From Sutcliffiella horikoshii (GTDB lineage: Bacteria > Bacillota > Bacilli > Bacillales > Bacillaceae_I), in contig NZ_JAIVKY010000007.1 in NCBI RefSeq assembly GCF_020524325.1, forward strand, positions 62,001 to 126,000: DNA of 64,000 bases. Reading direction: 5' to 3'. Every line of letters begins with the position of its first letter. Position 1 is the first letter of the stretch. Shown piece after piece: positions 27,663 to 36,892 of the stretch. The notes beneath the pieces were generated by a model. It was not told the DNA's origin, ran no database searches, and was given only the letters and a program-made list of their open reading frames with translations. The position numbers and the translations under genes are program-made.

Positions 27663-28598
27663 ATGCATACTTCCGAACAAGAAAAACTGATAAATAAAGT
27701 CGAGGAATATATAGAAAATAACCTAGAGATCCCACTTAGCCTTGAAAAGCTAGCCTCCATTTCTACTTACTCTCCTTTTCATTTTCAACGCATTTTTAAA
27801 GCGCAGGTAGGTGAAACTCCAGCTAATTATGTGAAACGCCTTAGAATGGAAAAAGCTGCCCATCTATTAATATATGAACATAGCATACCCATTACGCAAA
27901 TTGCGTTCATGTGTGGCTTTACTTCTCTTTCTTACTTCACCACTTCCTTTCATACCTTTTTCCAATGCAGTCCTTCTTATTGGAGAGAAGGTGCCTATCT
28001 AGAGAGGTTTCCACGAGAATATGCTGATAATAGCAAGAAATCTAAACATCATCGCAATATGAAGCAAGAACAGCAGTTCAACAACGGATATAATAAATAC
28101 CAGTGGCTCAATCTTGAAAAAGTGAAGGTCATGGAATTTCCAGTGTATACAACTGTGAAAAAGCAAAATGTCGGTCCGTACACACAAGGGATACCGGATG
28201 TTTGGGAGACTGTGTACCATTGGGGAAAGGCTCGAGATATTATTGCGGAAAACACGTTCATGTTTGGGGTGCCTAAAAATAATCCATTTATAACTCCTGC
28301 GAAAATGAGCAGATATGATTGTCATCTAGCTGTAGAAGGGTTGATGGACGATAGTCTAGTGACCTATAGTTTCAAAGGAGGAAAGCATGTAGTCTATGAG
28401 TTCGATGAGCCTGTAGATTATATTGAAAGGAATAAACTAATAGAGTGCTACTCGGAGCTATACAGCTTTTGGCTTCCTAAAAGCGGATTTAAATACTTGG
28501 ATAACCCAATGGAACTTATAACCATAAAACCAAAAAAAGGTAGCTTGGAAGTAGATGTTAGAGTGAAGGCCATTGCATTAGCCATTGAGCCTAAATAA
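27663..28598 (+). CDS. AraC-family regulator with GyrI-like effector domain
   Basis: About 311 residues. The N-terminal half (residues 5-105) is a double helix-turn-helix AraC domain (LEKLASISTYSPFHFQRIFK; ITQIAFMCGFTSLSYFTTSF). The C-terminal half (residues about 150-310) is a GyrI-like small-molecule-binding domain. Such proteins (Rob/SoxS-like with GyrI sensor) typically sense xenobiotics and switch on efflux or detoxification genes. ATG 27663 follows GAGGAG by 7 nt; ATG 27648 overlaps that site. The DUF1761 gene 44 bp downstream is probably co-transcribed. Confidence 0.85.
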   Translation: MHTSEQEKLINKVEEYIENNLEIPLSLEKLASISTYSPFHFQRIFKAQVGETPANYVKRLRMEKAAHLLIYEHSIPITQIAFMCGFTSLSYFTTSFHTFFQCSPSYWREGAYLERFPREYADNSKKSKHHRNMKQEQQFNNGYNKYQWLNLEKVKVMEFPVYTTVKKQNVGPYTQGIPDVWETVYHWGKARDIIAENTFMFGVPKNNPFITPAKMSRYDCHLAVEGLMDDSLVTYSFKGGKHVVYEFDEPVDYIERNKLIECYSELYSFWLPKSGFKYLDNPMELITIKPKKGSLEVDVRVKAIALAIEPK

Positions 28599-28642
28599 AA
28601 GTCGAATTAAAAGTAAAAGCCAAAAAGAGGAGAAAAGATAAA

Positions 28643-29035
28643 ATGATGAATTGGTCTGAAATGGATGTTGTTGCAATACTTATAGGTGCCTTTTTGTATG
28701 CAGTTTATGGAGGAATCTATTACACGATTATGCTCGGAAAAAAGAAAGACACGCAATTCAAACAGACGGAAGGCCCGCTTAAATATGTGATGTCTATCAT
28801 GATTGCATTTGTCAGCTCTTTTATTGTAGCATCTTTCGTGCAGGTAGCAGGAGCAGAAGGCATCCTGAGCGGTCTAATAGTAGGATCGTTAATAGGGATA
28901 ATAATTACTCTAGTCTATTTAAAAAATACATTGTTTGGACTGGTAACAAAAAAAGCATTCTATATTGCTGTGGGTGACCATCTCATCATATTCACAATGC
29001 TAGGTATGGTTCATGGAGTCATAAATGGAATATAA
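28643..29035 (+). CDS. DUF1761-like four-helix membrane protein
   Basis: A 130-residue protein with four hydrophobic helices (about residues 8-30, 48-68, 74-94 and 105-128). Spacing and length fit DUF1761 membrane proteins; function unknown. AGAGGAG lies 10 nt before the ATG. It is probably transcribed with the AraC/GyrI regulator, which might control it, and is followed by a terminator. Confidence 0.6.
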   Translation: MMNWSEMDVVAILIGAFLYAVYGGIYYTIMLGKKKDTQFKQTEGPLKYVMSIMIAFVSSFIVASFVQVAGAEGILSGLIVGSLIGIIITLVYLKNTLFGLVTKKAFYIAVGDHLIIFTMLGMVHGVINGI

Positions 29036-29043
29036 GGTTAAAT

Positions 29044-29084
29044 AAGCACTATGGCGGATTCATTTCCGGTGTAGTGCTTTTTTA
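29044..29084 (+). terminator. Terminator after DUF1761-like gene
   Basis: AAGCACTA and TAGTGCTT arms (29044-29051, 29072-29079) enclose a 20-nt loop with some internal pairing and lead into a T-rich tract. Confidence 0.75.
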
Positions 29085-29228
29085 TTTTGTGTTGCCAATC
29101 TTTCCCTAGTACTTAACATTTATAGACCAAAAGTCCTGTGAAACAAAACTACAAAATAGTAATTGATTTATGAAACTTTATTTAATAAAATAAAAAGTAA
29201 GAAATATCTGAAAATAGAGGAAGCCTAT

Positions 29229-30089
29229 ATGAATAGAGAATTAATTTTTATCCAGGAAAGTTTGCATACTTTCAAGCCATCAGAACGAAAAGTAGCAGAA
29301 TTCATTTTGGAAAAACCTGCAGACGTGATAAACATATCCATTCAAAAGCTTGCTGAAAATACTCAAGTCAGCGAAGCGACCATCATCCGACTATCCCGAT
29401 CGCTTCAATGCAAGGGGTTTAAAGAGCTAAAATTAAAAATTGCCTATGACTTGGCAAAGGCGAAAGCTGAAAAAAATCTAGAAGGTTATGAGGATATACC
29501 CAGAGATGACTCGGTGTCATCGATGATTCACTCTGTTTCTCAAAACAATATTCAGGCAATCCATAACACGGTGGGAGTGTTGGATGAAGCAGAGTTAGAG
29601 AGAGCCATTGAGCTGATTTCCAAAGCAAGAATTGTTGCCGTATATGGGATTGGAGCATCCGGCCTTATTGCCATGGATTTTAAACAGAAGCTCACCCGGA
29701 TTAACAGATGGTGTGAAGCGGCTTATGACAAAGACACCCAAGTAACCATTGCTGCCAATCTATCGGAAGCCGATGTTGCTTTTGGCATTTCCTATAGCGG
29801 CCATACGGAGGATATCATTGAATCGCTCAAAGTAGCAAAAGAAAACGGGGCTTGTGTCATTACACTGACAAGGTCAGGAGAAAATCCGACTTCTGCTATT
29901 GCAGATGTGAAATTAAACACCACAAGCTTAGAGAGGAATGTACGAAGTGGTGCAACGAGCTCGAGGATTGCACAGTTGAATGTCATCGATATATTGTTTT
30001 TCGGTGTAATGAAACTGAATCAAGAACGGAATATCAAAGCGTTGGATAAAACGCGTAAAGCAGTGGAGGCGTCCAAGCGGCATGTATGA
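29229..30089 (+). CDS. MurR/RpiR-family regulator with SIS domain
   Basis: About 286 residues. The N-terminal HTH (residues 5-75: SERKVAEFILE, VSEATIIRLSRSLQCKGFKEL) is followed by a SIS sugar-phosphate-binding domain (AVYGIGASGLIAMDF; SYSGHTEDIIESLKVAKENGA). ATG 29229 has AGAGGA upstream; the extension to 29163 looks non-coding. It overlaps the serine hydrolase by 8 nt and heads a putative sugar-uptake operon. The likely ligand is a phosphorylated amino sugar. Confidence 0.88.
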   Translation: MNRELIFIQESLHTFKPSERKVAEFILEKPADVINISIQKLAENTQVSEATIIRLSRSLQCKGFKELKLKIAYDLAKAKAEKNLEGYEDIPRDDSVSSMIHSVSQNNIQAIHNTVGVLDEAELERAIELISKARIVAVYGIGASGLIAMDFKQKLTRINRWCEAAYDKDTQVTIAANLSEADVAFGISYSGHTEDIIESLKVAKENGACVITLTRSGENPTSAIADVKLNTTSLERNVRSGATSSRIAQLNVIDILFFGVMKLNQERNIKALDKTRKAVEASKRHV

Positions 30090-31107
30090 AAATTATATCG
30101 ATAGCTTAATTGAAAACAAGGAGCTGCCGGGAGCAGTTCTTTATGTGAAGAAGAAAAGGCAAATGCAGTGTTACAAAGCTGTCGGTAGCTTCATTGCGGC
30201 GGATGAGCAGAACTATCCCATAACGAAAAATACTTTATTTGATGTTGCCTCCTTGACCAAAGTGGTGGCGACGCTTCCTGCAAGTCTACTGTTATTGAGC
30301 ACAGGAGACTTGCACCTTGAAAAGCAAGTGCAGCATTATTTGCCGGATTTCAGATATAAAAAAGTGAAGGTGGAGGACCTGCTCACTCACCGCTCCGGGT
30401 TGCCGCCAGACCTTCCGTATGTGGCAAGGGATGGGCAAAGGGATGTGATGGGGGACATTTATAAGACGGAGCTTCGGCATGATCCTGGGATATCCGTTGC
30501 TTATAGTGATCTTGGCATGATTCTATTAGGGAAAATCATTGAAAAAATTGCTGGTCAGCCACTGGATACCTTTACGAAGGAACATATTTTTACACCTTGG
30601 GGATTACATAATACAGGCTATAAACTTCCCTCAAATATGAAAGCGTTTACTGCCTCGACAGAGAAATTTGGCGCTCACTACATACAAGGAGAAGTGCATG
30701 ATGAAAAAGCTTTACACCTGGGAGGAGTGAGTGGCAGTGCCGGGTTGTTTTCCACTGCCAAAGATATTGCCAAGTTCGCTGAGCACTTTTTATATCCAGA
30801 TGAACAAAATGTTATTCCACCAGAGATGATGCGACTGGCAACGCTCCATAAGCAATCCAACCGTGGACTTGGATTTGAAGTATGGAACAGGGAAGGGGAC
30901 CCGTTGTCATGCGGGCCAAACTGGCCTAAAGGTTCATTTGGCCATACAGGTTTCACCGGCACCAGTGTTTGGGTCGATTCACATAATGAGCTGATTGTTG
31001 CATTCCTTACCAATGCCGTTCATTACGGCAGATCTACCAAGATACGAACTATCAGGAAAACATTGCACTCGATGATTTACTCCTCCATCCAAGGGGAGAC
31101 TTCATAA
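30082..31107 (+). CDS. Class C beta-lactamase-family serine hydrolase (YbbE-like)
   Basis: A 341-residue protein with the penicillin-recognising fold: SxxK at S57-LT-K60, YSD in place of YxN near residue 140, and HTG in FGHTGFTG near residue 297. It has no signal peptide, so it should act in the cytosol. B. subtilis YbbE, encoded in the muropeptide-recycling mur/amiE/nagZ operon, is the closest contextual parallel. The neighbours here are an RpiR regulator and a sugar ABC importer, so cleavage of an imported peptide or ester-linked sugar is inferred. Confidence 0.85.
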   Translation: MYENYIDSLIENKELPGAVLYVKKKRQMQCYKAVGSFIAADEQNYPITKNTLFDVASLTKVVATLPASLLLLSTGDLHLEKQVQHYLPDFRYKKVKVEDLLTHRSGLPPDLPYVARDGQRDVMGDIYKTELRHDPGISVAYSDLGMILLGKIIEKIAGQPLDTFTKEHIFTPWGLHNTGYKLPSNMKAFTASTEKFGAHYIQGEVHDEKALHLGGVSGSAGLFSTAKDIAKFAEHFLYPDEQNVIPPEMMRLATLHKQSNRGLGFEVWNREGDPLSCGPNWPKGSFGHTGFTGTSVWVDSHNELIVAFLTNAVHYGRSTKIRTIRKTLHSMIYSSIQGETS

Positions 31108-31136
31108 ATATTCTTTTAAAACAAGGGGGATTCACG

Positions 31137-32414
31137 GTGAAAGGTAAAGGGAGAATTTGGTTATTAAGTATAATGGCGCTAATGCTAGTCGTTTCCGCAG
31201 CTTGCTCCAACCAATCTGGAGGATCAAACAGCGACAACAATGACGATGACAGCGTCACACTGACTATCGGAAGCTGGAGAACAGAGGATTCAGAGAACTA
31301 CCAAAAAGTAATTGAGGCATTCAACGAAAAACACCCAGACATCAAAGTGGAATTCAAACCGTCCAAAAATACGGAGTATAACACAATCTTAAACACTTCC
31401 CTGCAAGCAGGAGAAGGCCCAGACATCATTCACCTGCGTCCATATGCCCCAGGTCGTGAATTAGCAAAAGCAGGCTATGTAGAGCCAATTGATGGCTTAA
31501 ACGGATTAGATACTTTTCCTGATGAAACACTACAGGCATCAAGAGGGGAAGATGGCAAACAATACGGTGTTCCATTGAACTTAAGTACCACACAAGTATT
31601 TTACAATAAAGCTATTTTCAAAGAGCACGGGCTTGAAGAGCCAAAAACGTGGGATGAGTTTATTGCCATTAATGAAAAGTTAAAGACTGAAGGTGTTACA
31701 CCACTTGCGTTCGGAACAAAAGAAGGCTGGTTGTTATCCCTTGCACACGGAATTTTTGGCCCTGCACACTGGGGTGGAAATGAATTTGTAGAAAAAATTT
31801 CAAAAGGGGAAACAGACTTTACAAGCCCTGAGTTCGTAAAATCTATTCAAGTGATGGAGGATCTTAAAGAATATTTCCCTAACAACTCAGAAGGACTTGG
31901 TATGGAAGATATTCGTACACTTTTCTTCACAGGTCAAGCAGCTATGTTTCCTCTAGGAAGCTGGGAAATCGAAGTATTGCGTGAAATGAATCCAGACTTA
32001 GAACTTGGTTTCTTCCCAATGCCATCAGCAGTTGGTGGAGAGCCAACCCTTACAACATGGGTGGATGGTTCATTCGGAATTAACGCAAACTCCGAGCATA
32101 AGGAAGAAGCAAAAAAATTCCTGGAATTCTTAACAACAGAAGAGTTTGGTAAACTTTTCACAACAAACTTTAAGATGATCAGTGCTATTCCAGGCGTTCA
32201 ATCCGACAATGAATTGGTGAACGACCTTAGCAAGGCAGTAAGCGACTATTCTACTCCATACATGATGCTTGTTTACTTCGCAGGTGGGAATCCATCTTCC
32301 AAAGTAACCATTGAAACCGAACTTCAAGGAATGTATATCGGTGAACAAGACGTAGACGGAGTCGTAAAAACATTGCAAGAAAACACAGAGGCTTGGTTTG
32401 AGCCGTTTCAATAA
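31137..32414 (+). CDS. Sugar ABC transporter binding lipoprotein (family 1)
   Basis: A 425-residue family-1 solute-binding protein. GTG 31137 follows AAGGGGGA. The lipobox is VVSAAC, followed by a G/S/N/D linker. Its body has VTLTIGSWR and the ALPLNLSTTQVFYNK-like segment common to sugar receptors, with several tryptophans likely to stack on a sugar ring. It serves the two permeases downstream. No ATPase is encoded here, so a shared MsmX-type ATPase must power it. Confidence 0.88.
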   Translation: MKGKGRIWLLSIMALMLVVSAACSNQSGGSNSDNNDDDSVTLTIGSWRTEDSENYQKVIEAFNEKHPDIKVEFKPSKNTEYNTILNTSLQAGEGPDIIHLRPYAPGRELAKAGYVEPIDGLNGLDTFPDETLQASRGEDGKQYGVPLNLSTTQVFYNKAIFKEHGLEEPKTWDEFIAINEKLKTEGVTPLAFGTKEGWLLSLAHGIFGPAHWGGNEFVEKISKGETDFTSPEFVKSIQVMEDLKEYFPNNSEGLGMEDIRTLFFTGQAAMFPLGSWEIEVLREMNPDLELGFFPMPSAVGGEPTLTTWVDGSFGINANSEHKEEAKKFLEFLTTEEFGKLFTTNFKMISAIPGVQSDNELVNDLSKAVSDYSTPYMMLVYFAGGNPSSKVTIETELQGMYIGEQDVDGVVKTLQENTEAWFEPFQ

Positions 32415-32431
32415 GTAGTGATTGTTTTAAA

Positions 32432-32559
32432 GCTGTTGATTGGAGCAAAAGGCGTAGACTCCTGCGGGGGAGTAGCGACAATGTTGAGACCCCTGAAGCG
32501 TTGTGAGGAGGCTCAAGGTCGCCCCGCGGAAAGCGTAGCCGTTTGCGGAAATCAAAAGC
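32432..32559 (+). repeat. Dispersed ~125-bp element, copy 2
   Basis: Bounded by GCTGTTGATT (32432-32441) and AATCAAAAGC (32550-32559), an imperfect terminal inverted repeat. It contains GACTCCTGCGGG, GAGGAGGCTC and GCCCCGCGGAAAGCG. It sits between the binding-protein and permease genes of one operon. Confidence 0.87.
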
Positions 32560-32605
32560 GGTGTTCAAGCAATACAGCACATTAATAAGTAAGGTGGCGG
32601 AGAAT

Positions 32606-33559
32606 ATGCAAATCGAAACCAATACACCCATTGTGAAACAAAAGAAAACGAGAAACTGGAAAAGATGGGCCATCCATCTTTTCCCTATTCCCGCCCTGCT
32701 TATTTTCAGCATCTTCATCGTCTATCCACTAGTAGCGGCCTTATCATACAGCTTTTACGACTGGAATGGCATAACAAGAGGGGCATTTGTAGGCTTATCA
32801 AACTTCATCGACCTCTTTACCCTGCAACCATTCAGTAACATGTTCTGGAATGCAGCCAAAAATAATGTAGTTTATTTCGCCGTGCAGATGGTTGTTCAAA
32901 ATGGAATAGCTTTCGTATTGGCATTTATTATTTACAAAAGGATCAAAGGGTCGGAATTCTTAAAGGTTGCTTATTTCCTACCTCGATTATTGTCTGTCAT
33001 CGTAGTAGGTTTCCTTTGGAAGCTCATATTAAATCCAAACTTTGGTGCCCTTAACGTTATCTTAGGGGAGTTTGGTATGGAATCCCTGCAGAAAGCATGG
33101 CTTGGTGACCCTAAAACAGCACTTATAGCCATCATTTTGGTGAACTGCTGGTTTGGTATTGGATTTGCGATGTTAATATTTCTGGCAGGACTACAATCCA
33201 TCCCTAAGGAGCTAGTGGAAGCTGCAAAATTGGACGGAGCAAACGGAGCGAATGTTATTACTAAAATCATTCTGCCGTTGATGGTACCTTCCATCATGAT
33301 CATGACCGTTTTAACATTTATTCAATCTTTCGAGGCATTTGAACTTGTCTATGCTATGCAAGGGTCACAAGGAGAGCCTTATTACTCCACAGACTTATTG
33401 GCAGTATTCTTTTATCGTTTAGCATTTGGCGGTTCAGCAGCTGGAGACTCAACAGCAGTCGGACTTGGTTCAGCACTGGCTGTCGTACTGTTTTTGTTTA
33501 TCGCAACATGCACAGCACTATTACTTAAATACATGCAGAAAAAACAAGTGGAAATGTAG
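32606..33559 (+). CDS. Sugar ABC transporter permease (MalF/UgpA type)
   Basis: About 317 residues with six helices and the EAA loop EAAKLDGANGANVITKIILP. The frame extends back to 32543 through the repeat element; ATG 32606, 5 nt after CGGAG, is the real start. The N terminus (KQKKTRNWKRW) is positively charged, as in this family. It pairs with the next permease. Confidence 0.88.
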   Translation: MQIETNTPIVKQKKTRNWKRWAIHLFPIPALLIFSIFIVYPLVAALSYSFYDWNGITRGAFVGLSNFIDLFTLQPFSNMFWNAAKNNVVYFAVQMVVQNGIAFVLAFIIYKRIKGSEFLKVAYFLPRLLSVIVVGFLWKLILNPNFGALNVILGEFGMESLQKAWLGDPKTALIAIILVNCWFGIGFAMLIFLAGLQSIPKELVEAAKLDGANGANVITKIILPLMVPSIMIMTVLTFIQSFEAFELVYAMQGSQGEPYYSTDLLAVFFYRLAFGGSAAGDSTAVGLGSALAVVLFLFIATCTALLLKYMQKKQVEM

Positions 33560-33569
33560 GTGGGAAAAG

Positions 33570-34394
33570 GTGAAACAGACATTATGGACGAGACCAATAT
33601 ACTATATCATTGCCTTTGCATTCGCCACAATCAGCCTGTATCCCATTGTGTTAATGGTATTGTCATCCTTTAAGCCGAGTGCCGAGATATTTATGAATCC
33701 TCTTTCTTTTCCAAAGAGCTTCAGCTTGGATACTTATAGAAAGTTGTTAGAAGAAGTGCCATTTGGTACCTACTTTTTCAATAGTGTGTTTGTCAGTGTC
33801 GTATCTGTGCTTCTCATATTGGTTACCACATCATTGGCAGCATTCTATATTGCTAGATATACGTTTTGGTGGAATAATATCTTATTCTTCTTTTTCCTGA
33901 TGGGGATGATGATTCCTATCAAACTTGGGATTGTGCCATTATTTATTTTAATGAAAGACCTAGGTTTATTGAATTCGCTTTGGTCCCTTATTTTCATGTA
34001 TACAGCAGGAGGAATTCCATTATCCATCCTCATATTGACCGGATTCTTCCGGACGATGCCGGTGGAGTTGGAGGAAGCAGCCAGAATGGACGGCGCGAGT
34101 GATCTTAGAATCCTTTGGAGCGTCTTGATTCCATTAATAAGACCGGCATTGGGGACCGTTATGATCATCAATTTCATTTCCTCATGGAATGATTTCTTTT
34201 TCCCTCTGATTTTCATTACCGATGAAATGAAAAAAACGATTCCCGTCGGCATGCTTTCCCTGTTTGGGGAATATTCAGCGGACTGGGGGACACTTTTCGC
34301 CGGGTTGACCTTATCCTCCCTTCCAATGATCATCTTATTTTTTATCGCATCTAAGCAATTTATGGATGGGCTGACAGCTGGTGCTGTTAAATAG
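33570..34394 (+). CDS. Sugar ABC transporter permease (MalG/UgpE type)
   Basis: About 274 residues, six helices, with the EAA loop EAARMDGASDLRILWSVLIP. The open frame reaches back to 33426, inside the previous gene; GTG 33570 has AGGTGG 6 nt upstream and yields a normal family N terminus (KQTLWTRPIYY). It is the last gene of the operon and is followed by a terminator. Confidence 0.88.
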   Translation: MKQTLWTRPIYYIIAFAFATISLYPIVLMVLSSFKPSAEIFMNPLSFPKSFSLDTYRKLLEEVPFGTYFFNSVFVSVVSVLLILVTTSLAAFYIARYTFWWNNILFFFFLMGMMIPIKLGIVPLFILMKDLGLLNSLWSLIFMYTAGGIPLSILILTGFFRTMPVELEEAARMDGASDLRILWSVLIPLIRPALGTVMIINFISSWNDFFFPLIFITDEMKKTIPVGMLSLFGEYSADWGTLFAGLTLSSLPMIILFFIASKQFMDGLTAGAVK

Positions 34395-34442
34395 CCTGGA
34401 ATGATATATTAAAATGTATTAAAAATATGGAAATAGTTGGTT

Positions 34443-34478
34443 GGCATGCAATCCTAGCCGGGGGTGTATGCCTTTTTA
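34443..34478 (+). terminator. Terminator of sugar-uptake operon
   Basis: GGCATGCA (34443-34450) pairs with TGTATGCC (34465-34472), including one G-U, followed by five Ts. Confidence 0.75.
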
Positions 34479-34712
34479 GGTGAGTTTTGCAGAGATGGCC
34501 TTGTTTGTAAGGGCTAACCATTGGTTTTATAGCCAAGTTTTGAATTTATACTTTTTGATTTATAATCCATTTTGCTTCATATAAACTCCATTCGACACAC
34601 GAACTAACAAAAACCGACACCCTCATTCCCAGCGGGTACCCTCCTACTCCCTGTTAAGGGAAGAAGGTCCTGGTAAAATTTATCCATTTCCCCTAACTTT
34701 TACTTTCATACA
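34479..34712. other. Non-coding DNA upstream of katE
   Basis: No gene or repeat was recognised between the sugar operon terminator and the katE promoter. It is AT-rich, with two T-rich stretches. Confidence 0.4.
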
Positions 34713-34763
34713 GTTTGCACCACTTTTTAACGGGGTACGTAAAAAAGGTATGTCCTTTTTTAC
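34713..34763 (+). promoter_or_regulatory. SigB-type promoter of katE with start-site inverted repeat
   Basis: GTTTGC (34713-34718), 14 bp, GGGTAC (34733-34738) resembles the SigB consensus GTTTAA/GGGTAT. Right after it is a perfect 10-bp inverted repeat: GTAAAAAAGG (34739-34748) and CCTTTTTTAC (34754-34763) around TATGT. It would span the start of the transcript. Confidence 0.68.
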
Positions 34764-34793
34764 ATAATCTAATTTAAGGAGTGGAGCAGCGAA

Positions 34794-36836
34794 TTGAGTA
34801 AAAAGGTGGACCAGCAAAGCAAACATGACCAATTAGATAAGTACCGTGTTGAGGATGAAGGGAAGACCATGACGACCAACCAAGGAGTCAAGGTCTCAGA
34901 GGATGAATTCTCCTTAAAAGCAGGCGAACGCGGACCTACCTTGATGGAGGACTTTCATTTTAGAGAAAAGATGACACACTTTGACCATGAGCGCATCCCG
35001 GAGAGGATTGTCCATGCAAGGGGATTTGCAGCCCATGGCGAGTTTGAATTATATCAATCAATGGTGAAATATACAAAAGCGAAATTCTTGCAGGATACTT
35101 CTGTAAAAACGCCTGTGTTTGTGCGCTTCTCAACGGTTGCGGGGTCTCGTGGTTCAGCTGAAACGGTTCGTGATGCGCGAGGTTTTGCAACGAAATTTTA
35201 TACAGAAGAGGGGAACTACGATCTTGTCGGAAACAATATCCCAGTGTTTTTCATTCAGGATGCGATAAAGTTCCCTGATCTTGTACATGCACTGAAACCT
35301 GAACCGCATAATGAAATGCCGCAAGCAGCCTCTGCCCACGACACTTTTTGGGATTTTATCGCAAATAACCAGGAGTCTGCACATATGGTCATGTGGGCGA
35401 TGTCTGACCGCGCCATTCCGAGAAGTCTTCGAATGATGGAGGGCTTTGGCGTCCATACTTTCCGCTTTGTAAATGCAGAAGGAAAAGCTCATTTTGTTAA
35501 ATTCCACTGGAAGCCGGTACTTGGGACGCATTCACTTGTTTGGGACGAAGCACAAAAAATTAACGGAAAAGATCCTGATTTTCATCGTCGTGATCTTTGG
35601 GAGTCGATTGAAAACGGGGACTATCCTGAATACGAATTTGGCGTACAGCTTCTTGCAGAAGAAGATGAGTTTAAGTTCGATTTTGATATTCTAGATCCAA
35701 CGAAGCTTTGGCCGGAAGAAGATGTACCTGTGAAGATTATTGGAAAATTAACACTCAATCGCAATGTTGACAATGTGTTTGCCGAAACGGAACAGGCGGC
35801 ATTCCACCCGGGGCATGTCATACCCGGCATTGATTTTTCCAACGACCCGTTATTACAAGGTCGTCTGTTTTCCTATACAGATACCCAGCTTATCCGATTA
35901 GGTGGGCCCAATTTCCACGAGCTTCCTATCAACAGGCCAGTATGTCCGTTCCATAATAATCAGCGTGATGGTTACGGCCGTCATACAATCAATAAGGGCC
36001 CGGTAAGCTATCATAAGAATTCATTAGCTTCTAATACCCCGAGGCCGGCAAGTGAAGCAGAAGGCGGTTATGTCCATTATCAAGAAAAGGTTGAAGGCAG
36101 AAAAGTGAGAACGAGAAGTAACAGCTTCAAGGACCATTTTTCCCAAGCAACTTTATTTTGGAACAGCATGTCAAAGCCGGAAAAAGACCATATCAAGCAG
36201 GCATTCAGCTTTGAGCTTGGAAAAGTAAAGAGCAAAGACGTGAGGCAACAGGTTGTGGACATGTTTGCCAATGTGAACATGGAACTTGCTGTGGCCGTGG
36301 CGGAAGCTGTTGGTGCTACTAAGCCGAGTGGGTCAGGGTCTTCTGTTACAAAATCATCGCCTGCACTCAGTCAGGAAAATACGGTCAAAAAGCCTGCCAC
36401 ACGTAAAGTGGGAGTTATTATTTCTAATGACTTCCAAGGTAAGGAAGTAGCATCTGTTCTAGAATCACTGAAAGGGCAAGGCATGCAGCCGGAACTTATC
36501 AGTGCCAAGCTTGGAATGGTGAAGGGTAGTGGCGGTGTCGAGTTAGAGGTGGACCATACGTTCCTGACATGTGATTCGGTCTTGTTTGATGCGCTTTATG
36601 TGGTGGGCGGCAAAAATGTCGACAAGAAATTTGACCGTGAAACCACCTATTTTGTGGAGGAAGCCTATGATCATTTTAAACCGATTGGCGCTACCCATGA
36701 TGGTAAGCAGTGGCTGGAGAAACTAGAGATTTCTGGCGCTCCGGGTGTGGTGCTCGCTGATGAAGCAAGTCAGTTTGTGTCTAGGTTTGTCGATGCAGTT
36801 TCGGCGCATCGACATTGGAATAGGGAAGAAATTTAA
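34794..36836 (+). CDS. katE: Large-subunit general stress catalase KatE
   Basis: A 680-residue clade-2 (HPII-type) catalase that converts hydrogen peroxide to water and oxygen. Haem-site residues are H74 (VHARG), N147 (GNN) and the proximal ligand Y361 in RLFSYTDTQ. Residues from about 535 form the extra DJ-1/PfpI-like C-terminal domain (RKVGVIISNDFQG). The N terminus resembles B. subtilis KatE, a SigB general-stress protein. TTG 34794 is used, with GTGGAG 7 nt upstream. It is monocistronic. Confidence 0.95.
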   Translation: MSKKVDQQSKHDQLDKYRVEDEGKTMTTNQGVKVSEDEFSLKAGERGPTLMEDFHFREKMTHFDHERIPERIVHARGFAAHGEFELYQSMVKYTKAKFLQDTSVKTPVFVRFSTVAGSRGSAETVRDARGFATKFYTEEGNYDLVGNNIPVFFIQDAIKFPDLVHALKPEPHNEMPQAASAHDTFWDFIANNQESAHMVMWAMSDRAIPRSLRMMEGFGVHTFRFVNAEGKAHFVKFHWKPVLGTHSLVWDEAQKINGKDPDFHRRDLWESIENGDYPEYEFGVQLLAEEDEFKFDFDILDPTKLWPEEDVPVKIIGKLTLNRNVDNVFAETEQAAFHPGHVIPGIDFSNDPLLQGRLFSYTDTQLIRLGGPNFHELPINRPVCPFHNNQRDGYGRHTINKGPVSYHKNSLASNTPRPASEAEGGYVHYQEKVEGRKVRTRSNSFKDHFSQATLFWNSMSKPEKDHIKQAFSFELGKVKSKDVRQQVVDMFANVNMELAVAVAEAVGATKPSGSGSSVTKSSPALSQENTVKKPATRKVGVIISNDFQGKEVASVLESLKGQGMQPELISAKLGMVKGSGGVELEVDHTFLTCDSVLFDALYVVGGKNVDKKFDRETTYFVEEAYDHFKPIGATHDGKQWLEKLEISGAPGVVLADEASQFVSRFVDAVSAHRHWNREEI

Positions 36837-36852
36837 AATTTATTAAAAGTAA

Positions 36853-36892
36853 AAAAGCAGCCTGAATTGTAAAGTTTGGGCTGCTTTTATTT
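36853..36892. terminator. Bidirectional terminator katE/hxlR
   Basis: AAAAGCAGCC (36853-36862) and GGCTGCTTTT (36879-36888) form a 10-bp stem with A- and T-tracts on both sides, between two convergent genes. Confidence 0.85.
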
